Assembly: GCA_902557215.1 (NCBI GenBank)
Contig: CACDZM010000008.1
Span: 1 to 42,611, forward strand
Direction: 5' to 3'
Origin: an uncultured Pelagibacteraceae bacterium
GTDB lineage: Bacteria; Pseudomonadota; Alphaproteobacteria; Pelagibacterales; Pelagibacteraceae
Length of the DNA: 42,611 bases
Each line of letters starts with the position of its first letter. The first letter of the stretch is position 1. The notes beneath the pieces were generated by a model. The model worked only from the letters and a program-made list of their open reading frames with translations. It ran no database searches and was not told where the DNA came from. Below, one piece after another: positions 1-7,865 of the stretch. The position numbers and the translations under genes were made by a program.

Positions 1-614
1 TTATTCAAGTTGGTGCAAATGATGGTATCAAAGGAGATCCTCTTTATAATTTCATTTCACGATTTAATGATAAAATTAAATTACTTGCAATTGAACCACA
101 ATTAAAAGCATTCACAGCTCTTAAAGAAAATTATTCAAAAATGAGTAACATTTTTTTTTTACAAAAAGCTATAGGAGATGGTTCGGAAAAAAAATTTTAT
201 TCATTTAACGAAAATTATTCAAAATTTCATTCCACTAATGATAACTTCGACAGACATAGCTCTTTTGAGAAAGAACACTTATTAAAATATTTAAGAGCTC
301 ACTCAATAAATGAAAAAAAATTTAATGATTATATAAATGTCAATATATTTAAAAGTATTACTTTAAAAGATGCAATAATACAGAGCAAAATAACTTTTGA
401 AGAATTAGATATTTTACAAATTGATACTGAAGGTCACGATGATGTTGTAATATATAATTCTTCACTAGATAGATTTAAATTTAAGTTTATAAATTATGAA
501 TTTAAACAATTGTCCAGTGATAGATTAAATAAATTACATATTTTTTTAAAAAAACACGGTTATAAAATTATACGTTGGAAGAAATCTGATGAGATAGCTT
601 ACTTAACTGATTAG
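1..614 (+). CDS. FkbM-family SAM-dependent methyltransferase, 5' end cut by window
   Basis: The reading frame is open from base 3 and lacks its start, so about 203 C-terminal residues are visible. The first residues include VGANDG, the glycine-rich SAM-binding motif of FkbM methyltransferases, followed by IEPQ at the usual second-strand position. LQIDTEGHDDVVI near bases 411-450 matches the conserved acidic 'D-x-E-G-H' motif of the family. FkbM enzymes O-methylate sugars or secondary metabolites and in marine bacteria are common in surface-polysaccharide loci. The glycosyltransferase-like gene at 799 fits that setting, but a minus-strand tRNA lies between them, so they are not one transcript. 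The acceptor substrate cannot be inferred. Confidence 0.85.
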   Translation, partial: IQVGANDGIKGDPLYNFISRFNDKIKLLAIEPQLKAFTALKENYSKMSNIFFLQKAIGDGSEKKFYSFNENYSKFHSTNDNFDRHSSFEKEHLLKYLRAHSINEKKFNDYINVNIFKSITLKDAIIQSKITFEELDILQIDTEGHDDVVIYNSSLDRFKFKFINYEFKQLSSDRLNKLHIFLKKHGYKIIRWKKSDEIAYLTD

Positions 615-626
615 CACTTCTTATAT

Positions 627-703
627 TGGTAGCGGGAAGTGGGATCGAACCACTGACCTCGGGCTTATGAGTCCCGCGCTCTAACCAACTGAGCTACCCC
701 GCC
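627..703 (-). tRNA. tRNA-Met (anticodon CAT), elongator type
   Basis: Read on the minus strand this is a 77-nt cloverleaf. It has a GGCGGGG acceptor strand, TA, a D arm GCTC/GAGC, an anticodon loop CTCATAA with anticodon CAT, a T arm with TTCGATC loop, a TCCCGCT acceptor return and an encoded ACCA end. G1 pairs with U72, so it lacks the C1-A72 mismatch of bacterial initiator tRNA and is elongator Met. A lysidine-modified tRNA-Ile with a CAT anticodon cannot be fully excluded. The pair closing the anticodon loop (positions 31-39) is A-G, one imperfect pair. The flanks on both sides are complementary to each other (see findings). Confidence 0.95.
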
Positions 704-719
704 AATATAGAGTAGTTTT

Positions 720-748
720 ATATTAGATATTTTAGATGAAACAATCAA
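720..748 (-). promoter_or_regulatory. sigma-70-like promoter of the tRNA-Met gene
   Basis: On the minus strand TTGATT (bases 743-748) is followed by a 17-nt spacer and TAATAT (bases 720-725). The spacing is ideal, and the predicted transcription start falls about ten bases upstream of the first tRNA base. This is the best -35/-10 pair I found in the window, but AT-rich DNA produces such matches easily. Confidence 0.5.
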
Positions 749-798
749 TTTTTTTAGACGTTTGGATAGATATTAATATATCATAAAAAAAGAAAATA

Positions 799-1791
799 AT
801 GAAAATTTTATACATACACTCAGCTGATAACAATCATGAATTTTATAATAATTATATGAGTGATTTACTTCTTCATGGTTTAAGAGAGTTATATGGAGAT
901 AATGTAATTGACTATCCAGGATGTTGGTACCTATATGATGATGAAATTAAAAAAAGAGAATATGATGAAAAAAGATTTTGGGGTAAAGGCTTTACAATCA
1001 AAAATATTTTGAAAAATTTTAATTCAATAGAAAGAGAAAATATTCAACAAAAAATTAAAAATAAGTATTTTGACCTAGTTATTTACGGTTCTATCAGAAG
1101 ATCAGATTTATTTTTAGAGGAGGTAATCAAAAGTAATAACAAGTTTATATTTATTGACGGGGAAGATGACAATTATATTGAAACCAAGTACTCAAATCAG
1201 GGCTTGTACTTCAAAAGAGAATTGTTATCAAAATATCCTAAAATAAAACCTATAAGTTTTGCGATACCTAAATCTAAAATTTTAGAGAGTATTGATTATA
1301 ATCCAAAAAATCTATTAGCTCCTCTGATACCTGGAAAATTAAATACTTATATTTATGAAAGTGAAAGCTCGTATTACGAGATGTATCAAAAAAGTATTTT
1401 TGCTTTAACCTATAAAAAAGCAGGATGGGATTGTCTTAGACATTATGAAATTCTAATGAATGGATGTGTTCCTCTATTTTTGGACATCAAAAATTGTCCA
1501 AAAAATACTATATCTACTCTCCCAAAGGATAAACTAAATAACTTTCTAAATGATTTTAATGACATATTTTCTTTTTATAATCCCTTTAAAATTTTTAAAA
1601 AAAAACACCTTTCATTTAAAAGAGTCTTAACATTGCTCAAATTTAATTTTAAAAGTAGAAATTTAGAAAAATTTATTAAAGAAAATGAGAATATCTTCGA
1701 ATTAAAAGAAGATTTATTAGATTTCACAAAAAAAAACTTAACCACAGAAATACTTGCTAAAAATACTTTAGATTGTTTCAAAGAGCTGTGA
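799..1791 (+). CDS. glycosyltransferase-like protein, probable surface polysaccharide gene
   Basis: This is a 330-residue soluble protein without signal peptide or membrane segment. The N-terminus MKILYIHSADNN looks like the first beta strand of a GT-B or Rossmann-like fold. The segment KKAGWDCLRHYEILMNGCVP (around residues 208-227) resembles the donor-binding region of exostosin-like and GT1-like glycosyltransferases, where a conserved arginine and a 'E-x-L-x-x-G-C-x-P' motif occur. I infer a glycosyltransferase; donor and acceptor are unknown. The start has no strong ribosome-binding site, only an A-rich leader. Its last 14 bases overlap, tail to tail, the small membrane-protein gene on the other strand. 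Confidence 0.6.
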   Translation: MKILYIHSADNNHEFYNNYMSDLLLHGLRELYGDNVIDYPGCWYLYDDEIKKREYDEKRFWGKGFTIKNILKNFNSIERENIQQKIKNKYFDLVIYGSIRRSDLFLEEVIKSNNKFIFIDGEDDNYIETKYSNQGLYFKRELLSKYPKIKPISFAIPKSKILESIDYNPKNLLAPLIPGKLNTYIYESESSYYEMYQKSIFALTYKKAGWDCLRHYEILMNGCVPLFLDIKNCPKNTISTLPKDKLNNFLNDFNDIFSFYNPFKIFKKKHLSFKRVLTLLKFNFKSRNLEKFIKENENIFELKEDLLDFTKKNLTTEILAKNTLDCFKEL

Positions 1792-1981
1792 TAAGCCCTG
1801 TAATTAAGAGAGAGCCTGCAACACCAAACGTGATAATAAAGTTCTTTTTAATTGCTTTTTTTTTTTCGTTTTTTACTCTATTAAGTAGAATATTTATATC
1901 TACTTTTTTTTCATTCTTTAGCTCATAGGGATTTAATTGATTATTATTTTCTTTTTGTTTTGTAGAGCTTTTAATTTGCAT
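1778..1981 (-). CDS. small single-span membrane protein, paralogue of the gene at 2029-2262
   Basis: This 67-residue protein begins MQIK, has a charged Lys/Asn-rich N-terminal half, a VDINILLNRVKNEKK segment (about residues 27-41) and one C-terminal hydrophobic span (about 48-67) that runs to the last residue. The adjacent 77-residue protein has the same start, the same VDIN-x-L-x-x-R motif and the same C-terminal anchor, so the two look like a tandem duplication. The topology suggests a tail-anchored inner-membrane protein with its basic part in the cytoplasm. Function is unknown. Because of the conserved motif I regard it as a real gene despite its size and its 14-base overlap with the convergent gene. 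Confidence 0.6.
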   Translation of the reverse strand: MQIKSSTKQKENNNQLNPYELKNEKKVDINILLNRVKNEKKKAIKKNFIITFGVAGSLLITGLITAL

Positions 1982-2028
1982 AATTTTATTAAACCATATA
2001 TTTCTTAATCATACAACCCTAATGAGAA

Positions 2029-2262
2029 TTACAAGTATGTAACACTGATACCAGCTGCGATTATTAGTGTTAAACAGCTTATTAAGATAAGGATATTTCT
2101 TTTTAAAACTATATTTTCTTTTTCTCTTAATCTTGATTTTAAAACATTAATATCTACTCTTTGGCTGACTTTATTTGGATTTTCCAAAGACTTCTCATTA
2201 ACTATATTGTCATCGGGGGTCTTAACCATACTAGATTTACTGTCGAAGTCTTTAATTTGCAT
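2029..2262 (-). CDS. small single-span membrane protein, paralogue of the gene at 1778-1981
   Basis: This 77-residue protein starts MQIKDFD, has a polar N-terminus, RVDINVLKSRLREKENIVLK around residues 35-54 and a hydrophobic C-terminal segment of about 20 residues ending at the C-terminus. It lies 47 nt upstream of its smaller paralogue on the same strand, and the two are probably co-transcribed. The VDIN-x-L-x-x-R core just ahead of the membrane anchor is shared and may be a helical interaction motif. I do not recognise the family. It is transcribed away from the two-HTH regulator at 2376, with a 113-nt shared upstream region. Confidence 0.65.
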   Translation of the reverse strand: MQIKDFDSKSSMVKTPDDNIVNEKSLENPNKVSQRVDINVLKSRLREKENIVLKRNILILISCLTLIIAAGISVTYL

Positions 2263-2375
2263 TCAATACATTTAAAATGATTATTCAAATTAATACAAAT
2301 AAATGTAAGTTCAAAATGGGTCACTATTTTATTGACACATGTTCATTATGGGTTTCAAATACTAAAAATTAAATT

Positions 2376-3395
2376 ATGTCACTTCAACAAATTGATTTCA
2401 CAAAAGTCATTAATGATGAACAGGTATATGAGCATGTGATGGCTAATTATGATCAATTAGGAAAAGATTGGATTGCTCATCAATGGAAATGGATGAATGC
2501 AGTTTATCAAGCATTCAAAGACCATTACAAATATTTGATTATCATTTCCTTGGTCGAAAAAACTTTGCAGTTTTACGATCAAATGAATATTAAATTAACT
2601 TATGATCAATTTTACTCAAAATCTTATCTTCAAATTGATAAATTTAATATCTCGGAACTGTGTGAAAAACTTCAATTACCAAAAGAAACGGTTAGACGTA
2701 AAGTCTTAGAGCTTGAAAAGATCGGAGTTTTAAAAAGGGTTAAAAAACAAATTATAATAGATCGAAGTACTTTTTCCTTTATTAAGCCAGAAAATCAAAT
2801 GAAATACACATCTAGATATATTCTTTTAGTATCAGAAATTCTTAGTAAAGAAAAACTTTACTCAAAAAAACTTGATACCAAGTATATTGAAAATATTCTT
2901 AAAAAAAACTTTTCCTCGACCTGGCGATGGTTTTATAAAATGCAAATACCTACTGTAATAGGATATCACGAGATGTTTGAGGATCTAACTACATTTCACA
3001 TTTGGGGAACTGTTTGCATGAATCAAGCTTTTAATTACAGTAAAATTTTTGAAGATAAAAATAAAAGTAAAAAAAATTCACTTGATTATATAAACTTTCA
3101 TAAACAAGTAGCTAAAAATTATTTGGATTATAACACTCAATTAATTAAAGGAAAAAAAATTGTAACAAACGGAGTTAGTGCTATGTCTATCTCCGACATG
3201 ACTAATATCCCAAGAGCGACTGTAATTAGAAAATGTAAATCTTTAATTAAAACTGATTACTTAAAATTGAATGATAAAAAACAATATGTTCTATCTGCTT
3301 TTAACATTAAAAGAGTTCTGCCTCATCAAAAAATTATTTTCAAAGATAAAGCTAAATTTATAAGAAAAGTCCTTAATCTCTGTATGGTTTCATAA
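2376..3395 (+). CDS. putative transcriptional regulator with two winged-helix-like segments
   Basis: This is a 339-residue soluble protein. Residues about 91-122 (ISELCEKLQLPKETVRRKVL) form a clear helix-turn-helix of winged-helix type, followed by a GVLKR wing. A second copy near residues 265-297 reads MSISDMTNIPRATVIRKCKS and ends in DYLKL, so the protein appears to carry two DNA-binding units. Between them is a helical, aromatic-rich region with STWRWFYKM and YHEMF. The pattern resembles MarR/GntR-like DNA-binding halves but no known full-length family comes to mind. It diverges from the small membrane-protein pair and precedes the BASS transporter by 48 nt, so either could be its target. 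Confidence 0.55.
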   Translation: MSLQQIDFTKVINDEQVYEHVMANYDQLGKDWIAHQWKWMNAVYQAFKDHYKYLIIISLVEKTLQFYDQMNIKLTYDQFYSKSYLQIDKFNISELCEKLQLPKETVRRKVLELEKIGVLKRVKKQIIIDRSTFSFIKPENQMKYTSRYILLVSEILSKEKLYSKKLDTKYIENILKKNFSSTWRWFYKMQIPTVIGYHEMFEDLTTFHIWGTVCMNQAFNYSKIFEDKNKSKKNSLDYINFHKQVAKNYLDYNTQLIKGKKIVTNGVSAMSISDMTNIPRATVIRKCKSLIKTDYLKLNDKKQYVLSAFNIKRVLPHQKIIFKDKAKFIRKVLNLCMVS

Positions 3396-3443
3396 TTTAC
3401 TTTGATTTAAAAAAAAATTTTATATACATTATTTAGGAGATAC

Positions 3444-4292
3444 ATGGAGATAGTGACTAAAATCGCGCCAATCGCACTTGCACTTATAATGTTTAGTCTT
3501 GGATTGGGTCTTACCATCAAAGATTTTAAAAGAGTGCTTACTACTCCTAAAGATTTTTTAGTTGGTATTGTTTGTCAATTAATTCTTTTACCAATTATTG
3601 CTTATCTTATAATCTTAGTTTTAAGACTTCCAATTGAGATAGCTTTAGGTTTAATGATTATAGCCTCTGCTCCAGGGGGTGTAACGTCAAATGTTTTAAC
3701 AAAATTTGCAAACGGGGATGTTGCACTATCAATTTCACTCACAGCTGTTGGAAGTTTAATTAGTATTATTTCGGTACCATTTATTGTTTTTACTTCTGCT
3801 GATTTATTAAATATTACCGAAATATCTAAAAAAATTACAATGACAGGAATAGCAATTAAGATGGCATTAGTAGTAACAGTTCCTGTAATTTTTGCGATGA
3901 TCATTAGATCCTTTGCAGATAATTTCATTTCCTCAAACTTAAAAATGATTAATAAAATTACTGGATTATTATTTATAATAGTTTTTATTGCAGTTTGGAT
4001 TGAAGAAAGAGAAAATATCTTTAGTTATTTGGCACAAGCTGGCACTGCGGTCTTAACACTAAATATAATAATGATGATTTTAGCATTTTATATTGCTAAA
4101 TTTTTTGCATCAGGAATACCACAAAAGAAGTGTATATCCTTAGAATGTGGTTTACAAAATGGAACATTAGCTGTTTTTGTTGCTACGCAAATTTTTGATA
4201 ATGTAGCCTACGTTGTGCCTACAGCTGCTTATGCACTTATTATGTATATAACTGGTTTTATCTTTATTTATCTATTGAGAGATAAAAATTAA
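3444..4292 (+). CDS. BASS-family (bile acid:sodium symporter-like) transporter
   Basis: This is a 282-residue integral membrane protein with about nine hydrophobic spans, the usual size of bacterial BASS/SBF proteins. Family hallmarks are SAPGGVTSNVLTKFANGDVA (about residues 75-94), which forms the sodium-binding crossover region, and ECGLQNGTLAV (about 233-243) in the second inverted-repeat half. Bacterial BASS carriers import organic anions such as bile salts, pantoate or 2-keto acids with sodium; the substrate here is unknown. The start is supported by an AGGAG ribosome-binding site a few bases upstream. The gene ends tail to tail with the DMGDH/SarDH-like gene, the two stop codons sharing a TTAA. 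Confidence 0.85.
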   Translation: MEIVTKIAPIALALIMFSLGLGLTIKDFKRVLTTPKDFLVGIVCQLILLPIIAYLIILVLRLPIEIALGLMIIASAPGGVTSNVLTKFANGDVALSISLTAVGSLISIISVPFIVFTSADLLNITEISKKITMTGIAIKMALVVTVPVIFAMIIRSFADNFISSNLKMINKITGLLFIIVFIAVWIEERENIFSYLAQAGTAVLTLNIIMMILAFYIAKFFASGIPQKKCISLECGLQNGTLAVFVATQIFDNVAYVVPTAAYALIMYITGFIFIYLLRDKN

Positions 4293-6733
4293 TTACTCTT
4301 AAAATTAGTCTGCTTTAATGGCTCGTTAATCATTTCAATTTCATATTTCTTTTTTTCAACTTCAATAAATAATTCACTATTTTTTAGTTGCTCATTAGAA
4401 AAATCATTACTTATGTAACCGAAGGTAAGATTTTTTTTAAAGTTAAACGAATAATTGCCTGAAGTTGATTTGCCAATTATTTGGTCTTTTAAATAAATGG
4501 GTTCGTCATGAAGTAATAATGGCTCACCAGGTTTACTATCTTTTAAAGTAAACATAGCAAATCTTGTTTTAATCTTTTTTTTATCAATTTTTTCTAAAGC
4601 TCTTTTACCTATAAAATCTACATTTTTTTTATTGCTTATTGTAAAAGAAAGGCCTGCTTGATATTGATTTTCCTCAGGTGAAATATCATGACCCCAATGT
4701 AAAAAACCACTTTCCATTCGCATAATATCCATCGCGTGCATACCACAATTAGAAAGATTAAAATCTTTACCTTTATTAACTATTAATTCATAAATTTTTT
4801 TTGCGTCTTTAACTTCCACATATAGTTCATAGCCAAGCTCTCCAACGTAAGATAATCTCTGTGTCCAAATTTTAGTATCTTGGATTGAAATAAATTTTGC
4901 AGTACCAAATCTAAAATTTTCATTGCTAAAATTATCATTGCTTAATGAATTCATTAAATCTCTGCTTTTAGGTCCAAATAAACCAAAAACACAATAATCA
5001 TCAGTCACATCCTCTAATTCAATATCTTTATTTAAATGCTTTTTTATGTGATGTTTATCTCTTTCCCTTGTTGCTGCAGAGCTAATTATTCTAAAATGAT
5101 TTTTATCTACCGATACTACTGTTAAATCAGCTTCAATACCTCCATCTGAATTTAACATATGAGTATAGGTACATTTACCAGCATCTTTTTTAATATTTGC
5201 CGTACATATTTTTTGTAATTCTTGATGTGCTTTATCAGATTTAATTTCAAATTTTGAAAAAGGAGTTAAATCAAAGAGACCAACATTCTTCCTAGTGTTA
5301 TGTGTTTCATATTCTGCTGAGGGAAACCAGCTTTGATAATTATAACTGTATTTGTATTCAGCCTTTTCACCATCTAAGGCGAACCACATAGGTCTTTCAT
5401 ATCCACCAGAAACACCAAAACAAGCTCCAAAACTTTTTAAATTTTCATGATGAGGGAGCTGTTTTACATTTCTTGAAGTCCGATGTTGTTTAAATGGCCA
5501 GTGCATTCCGTACAAATCGCCCAAAGACTCAGTAATTCTATTTTTGATAAATCCTAGATCTGAATGAAATTTTTGAAATCTTTTTATATCATAACTAAAA
5601 ATATCCTCATTGATATGTCCTGTCATAAGCCATTCTGCCGTTACTTTACCAACACCTCCTCCACTACCAATTCCGATACTGTTTAATCCACAGCAAACAA
5701 AAAAATTTTTAATCTCTGGAACTTCTCCCAATAACGTATTTGTATCAGGTGTAAAAGATTCCGGACCTGAAAAAAATTTTCTAATACCTGCTTTTTCTAA
5801 AATTGGAAATCTTTCAATTGCAGAAGCTAAATAAGGTTCAAAATGTTCAAAATTTTCTTGAAACTCACCAAAAGAGAAATCCTCCGGAACTTTATTTGTA
5901 TCATTCCAAGCAGGTATGGAATTCCCTTCAAAAATTCCAACTAATATTTTGCCGGCATCTTCTTTAATATAAGTTCTATTATCAAAATCTCTAATAACTG
6001 GTAAAGTTTTAGAAAGATTTTCTATTGGCTCCGTAATAATATAAAAATGCTCAGCAGGATAAAGTGGAATACTTACTCCAGCTTTTTCCCCTATTTGTCT
6101 TGACCACATGCCTGAGGCTAAAACAATATATTCACAATCAATTTTTTGACCATTAACTTTAACACCTGAGATTTTTCTATCTTCAATCAAAATTTCCTCT
6201 ACTGGTGATTTTTCAAAAATTTGAGCACCCTCCATTCTTGCACCTTTTGCAAGCATATGAGTAACACCTGATGGATCTGCAGATCCATCACCTGGCATTA
6301 AAATCCCACCAATTACTTCATCAGTGTTTATTATTGGATAATTTTTTTTTATTTGATTTTTGTCTAAAATTCTTACATCAACATCATAAAGTTGTGCGGT
6401 TGTCGCTTGTCTTTGGAGTTCTTGCCATCTTCCTTTATTTTGTGCTATTGAAAGAGCGCCGTTTAGTCTTAAACCTGCAGAATGATCAACTTCTTTCTCA
6501 AGTTTTTTATATAAATCTAAAGTGTATTTTCTTATTTTTGTAACTGCAGCTGTTGGACCTAATTGGCTTACAAGACCTGCTGCATGCCAAGTTGTTCCTG
6601 ACGTTAACTGATCTCTTTCTAAAAGAATTGTATCTTTACAACCAAATTTAGCTAAATGATAAGCAACAGAGCAGCCTACTACTCCACCTCCTATAACAAC
6701 TACTTTAGTGCTACTTGGAAGTTTTTTTTCCAT
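4289..6733 (-). CDS. dimethylglycine/sarcosine dehydrogenase-like flavoprotein (DAO + GcvT domains)
   Basis: At 814 residues this matches the four-part DMGDH/SarDH family. An N-terminal FAD-binding DAO domain (about 8-365) carries VVVIGGGVVGCSVAYHLA. SGTTWHAAGL near residues 45-54 contains the His that in mitochondrial homologues is covalently bound to FAD. An FAO_M linker (about 370-425) and GcvT plus GcvT C-terminal domains (about 430-800) follow and would pass the methyl carbon to tetrahydrofolate. The expected reaction is oxidative demethylation of an N-methyl glycine derivative. Sequence alone does not separate dimethylglycine from sarcosine. It is the last gene of the leftward operon, 4 nt after ald, suggesting it feeds the same amine-carbon flow. 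Confidence 0.85.
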   Translation of the reverse strand: MEKKLPSSTKVVVIGGGVVGCSVAYHLAKFGCKDTILLERDQLTSGTTWHAAGLVSQLGPTAAVTKIRKYTLDLYKKLEKEVDHSAGLRLNGALSIAQNKGRWQELQRQATTAQLYDVDVRILDKNQIKKNYPIINTDEVIGGILMPGDGSADPSGVTHMLAKGARMEGAQIFEKSPVEEILIEDRKISGVKVNGQKIDCEYIVLASGMWSRQIGEKAGVSIPLYPAEHFYIITEPIENLSKTLPVIRDFDNRTYIKEDAGKILVGIFEGNSIPAWNDTNKVPEDFSFGEFQENFEHFEPYLASAIERFPILEKAGIRKFFSGPESFTPDTNTLLGEVPEIKNFFVCCGLNSIGIGSGGGVGKVTAEWLMTGHINEDIFSYDIKRFQKFHSDLGFIKNRITESLGDLYGMHWPFKQHRTSRNVKQLPHHENLKSFGACFGVSGGYERPMWFALDGEKAEYKYSYNYQSWFPSAEYETHNTRKNVGLFDLTPFSKFEIKSDKAHQELQKICTANIKKDAGKCTYTHMLNSDGGIEADLTVVSVDKNHFRIISSAATRERDKHHIKKHLNKDIELEDVTDDYCVFGLFGPKSRDLMNSLSNDNFSNENFRFGTAKFISIQDTKIWTQRLSYVGELGYELYVEVKDAKKIYELIVNKGKDFNLSNCGMHAMDIMRMESGFLHWGHDISPEENQYQAGLSFTISNKKNVDFIGKRALEKIDKKKIKTRFAMFTLKDSKPGEPLLLHDEPIYLKDQIIGKSTSGNYSFNFKKNLTFGYISNDFSNEQLKNSELFIEVEKKKYEIEMINEPLKQTNFKSN

Positions 6734-6737
6734 TTAA

Positions 6738-7856
6738 TTAATTTTTGATTGCTTCTCCTGGATCAACATATTGATGTCCAAACACATCTGCAACTGCTTT
6801 ATAAGTCACATGTCCCTTATGAACATTTAAGCCAGCTAAAAAATTTTTATCTTCACTTAAAACTTTTTGATAACCTTTATTTGCTAATTTCACTAGATAT
6901 GGAAGAGTAGCTTTGTTTAATGCAAAAGTAGAAGTCCTTGGTACTCCACCTGGCATATTAGCGACACAGTAATGAACAACATCATCTACTATGAATGTTG
7001 GGTCACCATGAGTAGTTGGTTTACTAGTTTCAACGCATCCTCCTTGATCAATAGCCACATCAACAATAACTGATCCCCTTTTCATTAATTTTAGCATGTC
7101 TTTAGTCACTAATTTTGGCGCCTCGGCACCTGGAATTAAAACACCACCAACTAATAAATCTGCCTCTGCTACTAATTTGTTTAAGTCTATTTTATCACTT
7201 TGTTCTGGAATAATTTTATCTCCAAAGATTTGAACTAATTGTTTTAATCTTGCTTCAGATTTATCTACTATATGAACTTTAGCTCTCATACCAGTTGCGA
7301 TTATTGCAGCATTTTCACCCACAACGCCTCCACCTAGAATTAATACATTGGCTGGTTCACCACCGGGTGCTCCACCCAATAGTACCCCTCTACCTTTTTG
7401 ATTTTTTTCTAAACAATGTGCTCCAGCTTGAACAGACATACGACCCGCAACCGCACTCATTGGTGCTAGCAAAGGCAGTCTTCCATTATCATCCGTTACA
7501 GTTTCATATGCAATACTAATACTTTTAGATTTAATTAAACCCTCTGTAAGCTCTTTTGCAGCAGCTAAATGAAGATAAGTATATACAATTTGATTTTCTC
7601 TAATCATATCTACTTCAACTTTTTGGGGCTCTTTAACTTTAACAATTATGTCTGCATCATTAAAAATATCTGATGCTGTGTTTGTAATTTTTGCACCTGC
7701 TTTTACATATTGATCATTATCAAAACCAGCTTCAAACCCTCCATTATTTTCGACTAAAACTTGATGGCCTTCAGACACAAGAGTTTTCACACTATCAGGA
7801 GTTAAACCAATTCTATTTTCTTGAGGTTTTATTTCTTTAGGTACGCCAATTCTCAT
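6738..7856 (-). CDS. ald: alanine dehydrogenase
   Basis: This 372-residue protein is the normal length for NAD-dependent L-alanine dehydrogenase and starts MRIGVPKEIKPQENRIGLTP, a near-diagnostic N-terminus. VLILGGGVVGENAA (about 169-182) is the NAD-binding glycine-rich loop, and the catalytic region includes VAIDQGGCVETSKPTTH. It interconverts alanine and pyruvate plus ammonium. Lying between a pyruvate-dependent class-III aminotransferase (9 nt upstream) and the DMGDH-like gene (4 nt downstream), it most likely regenerates pyruvate as amino acceptor and releases nitrogen as ammonium. This is the Tpa/Ald arrangement known from taurine dissimilation. Confidence 0.95.
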   Translation of the reverse strand: MRIGVPKEIKPQENRIGLTPDSVKTLVSEGHQVLVENNGGFEAGFDNDQYVKAGAKITNTASDIFNDADIIVKVKEPQKVEVDMIRENQIVYTYLHLAAAKELTEGLIKSKSISIAYETVTDDNGRLPLLAPMSAVAGRMSVQAGAHCLEKNQKGRGVLLGGAPGGEPANVLILGGGVVGENAAIIATGMRAKVHIVDKSEARLKQLVQIFGDKIIPEQSDKIDLNKLVAEADLLVGGVLIPGAEAPKLVTKDMLKLMKRGSVIVDVAIDQGGCVETSKPTTHGDPTFIVDDVVHYCVANMPGGVPRTSTFALNKATLPYLVKLANKGYQKVLSEDKNFLAGLNVHKGHVTYKAVADVFGHQYVDPGEAIKN

Positions 7857-7865
7857 TAACGAATT

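Noticed and set aside
7295..7519. Histidine- and leucine-rich open frame antisense to ald
   Set aside because: The composition is a mirror of the ald codons and no family is recognisable.
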